A DNA stretch of 5,070 bases, from contig VXTA01000101.1 of NCBI GenBank assembly GCA_009837685.1, positions 1 through 5,070 of the forward strand, written 5' to 3'. Source of the DNA: Chloroflexota bacterium. GTDB taxonomy: Bacteria > Chloroflexota > Dehalococcoidia > Lucifugimonadales > Lucifugimonadaceae. Position 1 is the stretch's first letter; the number at the start of each line of letters is the position of its first letter. A program made the translations under genes and the position numbers. Below the pieces are notes generated by a model. The model had not been told where the DNA came from and searched no databases. It saw only the letters and a list, made by a program, of their open reading frames with translations. This document shows, piece after piece, positions 1 to 4,749 of this stretch.

Positions 1-486
1 AATCCCTAGCAAGAAGTACGGGATCGAATGAACAATCATCACGAACGGTGTTGTCCACGCCAGTAACCGCTTCCAAGGCCCGGGCGCCGCAACCATCAGC
101 GCCCCGAACAACGTCCCTAAAACGAATCCGATCATTGTGGCAGTCGTCAACAATCCCAAAGTCCATGGTAGTGCCGCCCTAATCACCCTCGTTACTTCAA
201 CTGGATAGTCGGTTACAGACAGGCCGAAGTTGAATTGAGAGACATCGATCCAATAGTTGATGTACTGTTGCCACATCGGTTTATCGAGGCCGAACTTAGC
301 GCGGTATTCCTCAACGAACCCAGCAGATGGGTCACCTACGAACATCCCTTGCTGAGCTAGTTGGCCTAGGTATTCCTGTATCGGGTCGCCGGGTGCTAGG
401 CGGGGCAAGAAGAAGTTGATCGTTACTCCCAACCAGACGACGAGCAAGAAAAGTCCAACTCTCTTCAGCAGATAAGTTACGGACAT
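1..486 (-). CDS. ABC transporter permease, DppB/OppB type (partial, N-terminal 162 residues)
   Basis: Inner-membrane permease subunit of a peptide/nickel-type ABC importer. Only the first 162 codons are here; the gene continues past the left edge, so the EAA loop that contacts the ATPase is not visible. Translation from the ATG at 486 gives the family's N-terminal plan: a short basic start (YLLKR, residues 5-9), a first membrane segment (about 10-28), the near-invariant PRLAPGDP motif (28-35), a long extracytoplasmic loop with FGLDKPMWQQY (65-75) and NFGLS (86-90), a second membrane segment (about 106-133), and the start of a third ending in IPYFLLG (155-161). An in-frame TGA lies nine codons upstream with no other start, so ATG 486 is secure, although no clear ribosome binding site precedes it. 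No substrate-binding protein gene lies immediately upstream, where one is often found. Family assignment is confident; the transported substrate cannot be told. Confidence 0.9.
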   Translation of the reverse strand, partial: MSVTYLLKRVGLFLLVVWLGVTINFFLPRLAPGDPIQEYLGQLAQQGMFVGDPSAGFVEEYRAKFGLDKPMWQQYINYWIDVSQFNFGLSVTDYPVEVTRVIRAALPWTLGLLTTATMIGFVLGTLFGALMVAAPGPWKRLLAWTTPFVMIVHSIPYFLLGI

Positions 487-565
487 GTCGCGATTTAGGC
501 CAGGTTCAGATCAAAGCAGTACGCAATGCTTCGCACGGTAGGCGCGAACGCTACGACTGCGCCGC

Positions 566-594
566 ATTATATGCGAATTGGAATAATCGGGAAA
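566..594 (-). promoter_or_regulatory. Candidate sigma-70-type promoter for the ABC permease
   Basis: Read on the minus strand, a perfect TATAAT lies at 571-566. A weak -35 (TTTCCC, 594-589, 3 of 6 matches to TTGACA) is 17 nt upstream. Transcription would start near 559 and give a 5' leader of roughly 70 nt before the ATG at 486. It lies in the only non-coding stretch between the HAD gene and the permease, where a promoter for a new transcription unit would be expected. The -10 is convincing; the -35 is not. Confidence 0.5.
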
Positions 595-601
595 CGCAGG
601 T

Positions 602-1432
602 TCAATCCTGCCTCGTCAGCATCCCATTTCCACTCAACCGCTCCAACTCGATCGCCACCCCTTCGCTGTCCGGTCCGGGAATGTGCTCGTACGCGGCAGC
701 CATCACTTGCGGATGTGCGTCGCCGACAGCGTATCCGCGTCCGGCCCATCGGACCATTTCGAGATCGCCAAGTCCATCACCGAAGGTGATGTAGTCGGGC
801 GGTTCGAGACCGTGACGGTCGGCTAGCCATCGCAGAGCACGGACTTTTCCGGCGCGGGGCGACCCGACCTCGCAGAAGTGAGGCAGCGAGTGGGTGACTT
901 CAGCCGATGATCCGAGCAGTCCAGCGATATCGTGGACATGCTCGGCCATTTCGTTGGGAGGTGAAATCCCGAGTACCACCGTAGGCTGGCGGTTGGCGAG
1001 AGGGAATAGGTCGTCGACCTTGACCAGTTTGGCGTGGTTGCGCTGAGCGTAGTCGAAATCTTCCTCGTCTTGGTGAGATACGAAGACATCGTCGTCGACA
1101 TAGACGCGTATGTCGAGTTCACGACTCTTGAAGAAGTGGATCGCCTCTGCGGCGGTCGCTTCGTCCAAGCGTTCGTGCTTGAGCAACGTGTTCGTCTCCG
1201 CATCGACCGCCATCGCGCCTTGGTAGCAGATCATCGTGGCGTTGGCACCGATCTCCTGATGCACGATCCAAGCCGATCGCCGCATCCTGCCCGTAGATAT
1301 CGAAAACGGGATACCTCTGTTAGTCACCTCGGCGACCGCGGCCTTAAGTCGGGGCGAAATGTTGCCGTTTACCCGCGTCAACAGCGTCCCGTCGATGTCG
1401 GATACGATTGCTGAAAAAGGCCCGTTGCTCAT
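602..1432 (-). CDS. Cof-type HAD-IIB family phosphatase
   Basis: Cytoplasmic Mg2+-dependent phosphatase of the haloacid dehalogenase superfamily, subfamily IIB (Cof/YidA-like). These enzymes usually hydrolyse sugar phosphates, nucleotides or cofactor phosphates; the substrate cannot be predicted here. All four HAD motifs are visible in 276 residues, normal for the family. Motif I is DIDGT (residues 12-16; nucleophile D12, acid/base D14), motif II is STGR (46-49), the motif III lysine is K196 in AGKVRAL, and motif IV is FGDGLGDLEM (217-226; D219 and D223). The C2-type cap lies between motifs II and III (about 80-190). The C-terminal SEGVAIELERL (256-266) is typical of Cof proteins. Motif IV is odd: the usual GDGxND has Gly instead of Asn at 222. 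The ATG at 1432 fits the family N-terminus; an AGGA lies about 11 nt upstream. It is 115 nt downstream of folK on the same strand, so co-transcription is possible but unproven. Confidence 0.92.
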   Translation of the reverse strand: MSNGPFSAIVSDIDGTLLTRVNGNISPRLKAAVAEVTNRGIPFSISTGRMRRSAWIVHQEIGANATMICYQGAMAVDAETNTLLKHERLDEATAAEAIHFFKSRELDIRVYVDDDVFVSHQDEEDFDYAQRNHAKLVKVDDLFPLANRQPTVVLGISPPNEMAEHVHDIAGLLGSSAEVTHSLPHFCEVGSPRAGKVRALRWLADRHGLEPPDYITFGDGLGDLEMVRWAGRGYAVGDAHPQVMAAAYEHIPGPDSEGVAIELERLSGNGMLTRQD

Positions 1433-1468
1433 CGATTACTTAATCCTGCTGTCTGGTACGGATTCTCA

Positions 1469-1564
1469 GTGTTCAAAAAGATCAGTCCACGCATCTTCAT
1501 CTGGGCGATATTCCTAGCGGTCGCGGCGTACATCTTCATTCAGGCACTCAGACAGGATTCGTAG
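1469..1564 (+). CDS. Possible 31-aa single-pass membrane microprotein
   Basis: A short open frame starts at GTG 1469 and ends at TAG 1562-1564. It encodes a basic N-terminus (VFKKISPR), an uninterrupted hydrophobic stretch long enough to cross a membrane (about residues 9-27, containing IWAIFLAVAAYIF), and a short polar tail (RQDS). The positive N-terminal flank predicts an N-in orientation. The frame lies on the plus strand between two minus-strand genes. It starts 36 nt from the HAD start codon (divergent) and overlaps the 3' end of folK by 17 nt tail-to-tail. Against it: no clear Shine-Dalgarno precedes the GTG, no good promoter is visible, and short hydrophobic frames arise by chance. An in-frame TGA at 1412 and the absence of other start codons make GTG 1469 the only canonical start. 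I do not recognise a family. The hydrophobic pattern is seen directly; that it is a gene is inference. Confidence 0.33.
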   Translation: MFKKISPRIFIWAIFLAVAAYIFIQALRQDS

Positions 1565-2093
1565 AAGTCGCTTGCGACAACGCGGCATCTAGACTGCCGA
1601 TGCATCGTACGCCTTCGCAGGATAGACCCGCGGCAATCTCTGACATTGTGCGCTGCAACACAGGATGAACCGAATGCGGGGCAATCTCGGCGAGCGGCAG
1701 TATCACGAACGCTCGTTCATGCATTCTCGGATGAGGCACGACCAAAGCCGAAGTTTCGATCAGTTCGTCGCCAAACATCAATATGTCAAGGTCCAAGGTT
1801 CGTGACTCGTTTCTTCGTACCCGGATACGCCCGTTGGCTCGCTCAATATCCATGAGTTCCGACATTAGCTGTTCCGAGCCCAACTTTGTCTCTATTGAAA
1901 CCGCCATGTTCAGATACATCGGTTGCTGATCATCGCCGATGCCGAACGGCTCGGATTCGTACACCGACGATAGGGACATTGAATCACCTAGATGTTGAAT
2001 CGCGTTGACGGCGGATTGCAGATACGCGACACGGTTGCCTAGATTGCTGCCGAGACCAATGAACGCGACGGTCGATTTAACTTCTGCGGCCAA
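1548..2093 (-). CDS. folK: 2-amino-4-hydroxy-6-hydroxymethyldihydropteridine pyrophosphokinase (HPPK)
   Basis: Cytoplasmic folate-pathway kinase that transfers pyrophosphate from ATP to 6-hydroxymethyl-7,8-dihydropterin, making the substrate of FolP. In 181 residues the HPPK signatures appear in order: FIGLGSNLGNR (11-21), SSVYESEPFG (42-51, pterin-binding segment), LNMAVSIET (61-69), and the catalytic block GRIR...SRTLDLDILMFGD (88-109), whose D101 and D103 correspond to the two Mg2+-binding aspartates and R98 to the arginine of the usual GPRTLDLD. VPHPRMHERAFVILPLAEIAP (119-139) completes the domain. The GP before the catalytic Arg is ES here, and the flexible loop seems one residue shorter than in the E. 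coli enzyme. The start is TTG 2093-2091, directly after the folP TGA and in the same frame. An AAAGGGA Shine-Dalgarno-like stretch (2107-2101), about seven to eight bases before the TTG, supports it. Folate function is secure; tight coupling to folP is inferred. Confidence 0.95.
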   Translation of the reverse strand: MAAEVKSTVAFIGLGSNLGNRVAYLQSAVNAIQHLGDSMSLSSVYESEPFGIGDDQQPMYLNMAVSIETKLGSEQLMSELMDIERANGRIRVRRNESRTLDLDILMFGDELIETSALVVPHPRMHERAFVILPLAEIAPHSVHPVLQRTMSEIAAGLSCEGVRCIGSLDAALSQATSTNPV

Positions 2094-3032
2094 TCAAGTT
2101 TCCCTTTCAACCGCTCGACGCACACGCTCGCTTTGCCATCCTTGATGTGCGGGTTCCCAACCTCGAACTATCGCGTCAGCCACCTTTGCAACTCGCGCCA
2201 TCTCCCTAACCTCATGTACCCGCACGATATCGGCACCCAAGGCGATGGCGAGCGCGGTGGAAGCAGCGTTGCCCTCAACCCGATCGTCTGGTTCCGCATC
2301 AAGGATCGCGCCGATGAATGATTTGCGTGATGCACCTATCAAGACGGGCAGATTACCAAGGTTGGTCTTGATCGAATCTAGATGTCGCAACGCTTCTAAG
2401 CTATGAGACGCATTCTTGGCAAAACCAATACCCGGATCAACGATGATCCGAGATTCGGCTACCCCGTCTCTTAGCGCGCTTGAAACCGCGTCGATAAGCT
2501 CCGCGCTGATGTCGGCAATAACGTCGTCGTACTGTGCCTTGGCTCGGATGTGACTTATGACGATAGGCGCGTTGTGTTTGGCGACGCGCGTCGCCATGTC
2601 AGGGTCTGACAACATCGACACGTCGTTCGCCATGCTTGCTCCTTCAGAAAGCGCAACATCCGCGACTTCAGATTTGCGTGTATCGATGCTGATAGGGACA
2701 TCGCTGCGCTGCCTCAAAGCTGAAATGACGGGCAGTACACGCTCGAGCTCCTCGTCTGCGGAAACAGGGCGGGCATCGGGATAGACCGATGCCGGTCGTG
2801 TCGATTCGCCACCGATGTCGATGATGTCTGCGCCGTTGTCTTCCATCCGTAACGCCGCATCGACGGATGCGCTTATCCAATCCGTCCCCTTCCGCATAGT
2901 GCCGTCGCCCGAAAAGGAATCGGGTGTGACGTTCAGGATTCCCATGATGTATGTGCGGGAACCCCAATCGAAGATGCGACCGCCGATTTTCAGCGGTGGT
3001 CGGTGTTTGGCTTCGTCAATGTTGAACGGCAA
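2094..3032 (-). CDS. folP: Dihydropteroate synthase (DHPS)
   Basis: TIM-barrel enzyme of folate synthesis that condenses 6-hydroxymethyl-dihydropterin pyrophosphate with p-aminobenzoate to give 7,8-dihydropteroate; it is the sulfonamide target. Across 312 residues the family motifs are clear: MGILNVTPDSFSGDG (30-44; N34 binds Mg2+/pyrophosphate), DIGGESTRP (72-80), ISIDTRK (114-120, D117), ANDVS (135-139, N136), VDPGIGFAKN (198-207, D199), GASRKSF (233-239, K237) and VRVHEV (270-275, R271 and H273). One pterin-pocket position is unusual: the family LMH/VMH segment reads VISHIRA (158-164), with Ser160 where Met is usual. An N-terminal extension of about 28 residues precedes the barrel. The start is TTG 3032-3030; the only in-frame stop upstream is twelve codons away with no other canonical start between, and no SD is evident. 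It is first in the minus-strand unit, followed without any gap by folK. Confidence 0.95.
   Translation of the reverse strand: MPFNIDEAKHRPPLKIGGRIFDWGSRTYIMGILNVTPDSFSGDGTMRKGTDWISASVDAALRMEDNGADIIDIGGESTRPASVYPDARPVSADEELERVLPVISALRQRSDVPISIDTRKSEVADVALSEGASMANDVSMLSDPDMATRVAKHNAPIVISHIRAKAQYDDVIADISAELIDAVSSALRDGVAESRIIVDPGIGFAKNASHSLEALRHLDSIKTNLGNLPVLIGASRKSFIGAILDAEPDDRVEGNAASTALAIALGADIVRVHEVREMARVAKVADAIVRGWEPAHQGWQSERVRRAVERET
2101..2107 (-). promoter_or_regulatory. Ribosome binding site for folK inside the folP 3' end
   Basis: The minus-strand AAAGGGA lies in the last codons of folP, about seven to eight bases before the TTG at 2093. It is the only purine-rich SD-like element near the HPPK N-terminus and is what decides for TTG as the folK start. 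It also implies de novo or coupled initiation on folK rather than dependence on readthrough. Confidence 0.5.
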
Positions 3033-3081
3033 TTGAAGTTGCGTCGGAGGGGAGTGAGTATTGCATCACGCGGTTGCGTCG

Positions 3082-3100
3082 TAAGTTAGGATTCTAAGTT
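3082..3100. repeat. Paired TAAGTT direct repeat in the divergent intergenic region
   Basis: TAAGTT occurs at 3082-3087 and again at 3095-3100, 13 bp start to start; each copy is followed by a purine and then G. The pair straddles the candidate folP -10 and lies upstream of the carboxylase. It could be an operator half-site pair, but six-base repeats also occur by chance. Confidence 0.25.
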
Positions 3101-3119
3101 GGCGACTGCGATAAATCGA
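3091..3119 (-). promoter_or_regulatory. Candidate promoter for folP-folK
   Basis: On the minus strand a TAGAAT (3096-3091) matches the -10 consensus at five of six positions. A poor -35 (TCGATT, 3119-3114, 3 of 6) lies 17 nt upstream. The predicted start near 3084 gives about 50 nt of leader before the folP TTG. The -10 sits between, and partly within, two direct copies of a hexamer (TAAGTT on the plus strand). Placement between divergent genes is as expected; the sequence match alone is modest. Confidence 0.3.
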
Positions 3120-3151
3120 AGATTCGAAGCGCGCTCGATTTCCGGCTCGAC

Positions 3152-3168
3152 AGGAGCGAAGAGAGATC
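3152..3168 (+). promoter_or_regulatory. Shine-Dalgarno and non-canonical ATC start of the carboxylase
   Basis: AGGAG (3152-3156) is the only strong SD-like element upstream of the carboxyltransferase. Nine bases later, in frame with the gene, is ATC (3166-3168) followed by codons for TQQQ. No ATG, GTG or TTG occurs in this frame between the upstream stop TAA (3112-3114) and the TTG at 3226. I therefore propose that translation starts at the ATC, or that the base at 3168 is a sequence error or variant for G. Confidence 0.5.
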
Positions 3169-4749
3169 ACTCAGCAACAAGAAGCTACGTCATCAACCAA
3201 CGGTTTCGAGAACCGTCTCACGGCATTGGAATCACGTCGCTCGACGGCTAAACTTGGCGGCGGCGAACGGCGCATCGAATCGCAGCAGAAACGCGGCAAA
3301 CTCACCGCCCGCGAACGGCTGTCAAAGCTATTCGACGACGGTAGCTTTATCGAGATCGACACCTTTAACACCCACCGTTCCACCGACCTCGGACTCGACA
3401 AACAACGCTTCGAAGGCGACTCGGTGGTAACCGGATGGGGCAAAGTCGATGGCCGCACCGTCTTCGCCTACGCTCAAGACTTCACGGTTCTCGGCGGATC
3501 GCTCTCTCAGATCGCGGCGCAAAAAATATCCAAGGTGATGGATCACGCCATCAAAGTCGGTGCTCCCGTCGTGGGGATTAATGACTCCGGCGGCGCCCGT
3601 ATCCAAGAGGGCATCGACTCGTTAGCAGGTTATGGCGAGATATTCCGACGAAACACGCTCGCATCCGGCGTCATCCCCCAGATCACCGTCATCGCCGGTC
3701 CTTCGGCGGGTGGCGCGGTCTACTCGCCCGCAATGACCGACTTCATATTCATGGTCGAGTCGATAGGGCAGATGTACATCACCGGACCCGACGTGGTGCG
3801 ATCCGTAACCGGCGAGGACGTATCCCACGAAGACCTCGGCGGCGCGGGAATGCATGCGACAGCTTCGGGCGTGGCGCACTATGCTGCACCTGACGAAGAT
3901 TCCTGCTACTCGGAAGTTCGACGGCTGCTCAGTTTCTTGCCGTCCAACAACGCATCATCACCACCTGCGTCTCCTTCTGAAGATCCGACGAACCGCCGTC
4001 CAGAAAAACTAGCCGTGGTAATCCCCGATGACCCGAACATGCCGTACGAGGTCTTGGATGTTGTCGAGGAGATTGTGGACAATGGCGACTTCATGCAAGT
4101 CCACGCCGAGTATGCGCGCAATATCGTCGTCGGCTTTGGTCGCATGGGCGGTTCAACGGTAGGAATTGTTGCGAATCAGCCGAACGAAGTGGCAGGAGTG
4201 TTAGACATCGATGCCTCTGACAAAGGCGCACGTTTCGTCCGCTTCTGCGACGCATTCAACATTCCCATTCTGACCCTTGTTGACGTCCCAGGCTTCATGC
4301 CCGGTACCGCGCAAGAGCAGGGCGGCATCATTCGCCACGGCGCAAAGATGCTCTACGCATACTCCGAAGCCACTGTCCCCAAAATCACCGTCATCTTGCG
4401 CAAAGCCTACGGTGGTGCATACATCGTCATGGGTAGCAAGGAACTCCGCTGCGACGTAAACCTCGCGTGGCCAACTGCCGAGATCGCGGTTATGGGGCCT
4501 GATGGCGCAGTGAACGTCATCGCTCGCCGCGACATCGCCGCCGCCGATGAGCCCGACGCTAAACGTCAAGAACTCGTCGCTGACTACCGCGAACGCTTCG
4601 CCAACCCATACATCGCCGCGAACCGCGGATACATCGACGATGTGATCGATCCTCGCGATACCCGCTCGCGTGTCATCGACGCGCTCGAGATGCTCGCCAA
4701 CAAAGTCGACGACATGCCGTCGAAGAAGCACGGGAACATCCCTCTGTGA
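3166..4749 (+). CDS. Acyl-CoA (propionyl-/acetyl-CoA) carboxylase, carboxyltransferase beta subunit
   Basis: Cytoplasmic carboxyltransferase (PccB/AccD5 type) that moves CO2 from carboxybiotin to an acyl-CoA, giving methylmalonyl- or malonyl-CoA. It needs a biotin carboxylase/BCCP partner not in this window. Numbering from the ATC at 3166 (527 aa, normal for PccB), two crotonase-like halves are present. The N-half has LGGGERRIESQQKRGKLTAR (30-49), SGGARIQEG (141-149) and GPSAGGAVYSPA (178-189). The C-half has DVPGFMPGTAQEQGG (373-387), RKAYGGAYIVMGSK (412-425) and AWPTAEIAVMG (434-444). Position 420, which steers acyl-CoA choice, is Ile rather than the Asp of strict propionyl-CoA enzymes, so acetyl- or mixed specificity is possible. 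The start is uncertain. The first canonical start is TTG 3226, but family-like sequence (FENRLTALESRR) runs upstream of it, and the only good SD precedes an in-frame ATC. If ATC is not used, the protein starts at 3226 with 507 aa. The gene overlaps the next one by four bases. Confidence 0.93.
   Translation: MTQQQEATSSTNGFENRLTALESRRSTAKLGGGERRIESQQKRGKLTARERLSKLFDDGSFIEIDTFNTHRSTDLGLDKQRFEGDSVVTGWGKVDGRTVFAYAQDFTVLGGSLSQIAAQKISKVMDHAIKVGAPVVGINDSGGARIQEGIDSLAGYGEIFRRNTLASGVIPQITVIAGPSAGGAVYSPAMTDFIFMVESIGQMYITGPDVVRSVTGEDVSHEDLGGAGMHATASGVAHYAAPDEDSCYSEVRRLLSFLPSNNASSPPASPSEDPTNRRPEKLAVVIPDDPNMPYEVLDVVEEIVDNGDFMQVHAEYARNIVVGFGRMGGSTVGIVANQPNEVAGVLDIDASDKGARFVRFCDAFNIPILTLVDVPGFMPGTAQEQGGIIRHGAKMLYAYSEATVPKITVILRKAYGGAYIVMGSKELRCDVNLAWPTAEIAVMGPDGAVNVIARRDIAAADEPDAKRQELVADYRERFANPYIAANRGYIDDVIDPRDTRSRVIDALEMLANKVDDMPSKKHGNIPL

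Noticed and set aside
596..611. Possible terminator hairpin at the HAD 3' end
   Set aside because: The stem is only five base pairs, overlaps the stop codon, and no T-run follows on the minus strand.
595..615. T-arm-like GCAGG TTCAAT CCTGC, suggesting a tRNA 3' end
   Set aside because: The loop is six bases when the stem pairs fully; with the normal seven-base TTCAATC loop the stem does not pair. No acceptor, D or anticodon arm is found around it, and it overlaps the HAD stop codon.
526..789. Plus-strand open frame across the HAD 3' end
   Set aside because: Its Arg/Pro-rich content and overlap with a well-supported minus-strand gene mark it as a shadow; it has no SD or recognisable domain.
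1449..1555. CTGTCTG (1449-1455) and CAGACAG (1549-1555) as an inverted repeat bounding the folK-HAD gap
   Set aside because: Seven bases 93 bp apart is too short and distant for a convincing hairpin or element end, and there are no target duplications or transposase.
3046..3089. Strong SD-like GGAGGGGAG on the plus strand with tiny frames (GTG 3054, TTG 3061) resembling a leader peptide
   Set aside because: The peptides would be 11 and 7 residues with no attenuator-like hairpins or codon bias, and no promoter is visible upstream on this strand; the purine run is probably chance in the folP leader.
2094..4749. Stop-codon recoding (TGA as Trp or Gly) to explain the same-frame folP-folK pair
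   Set aside because: TGA ends every complete annotated gene and Trp is encoded by TGG throughout, so the standard code fits.
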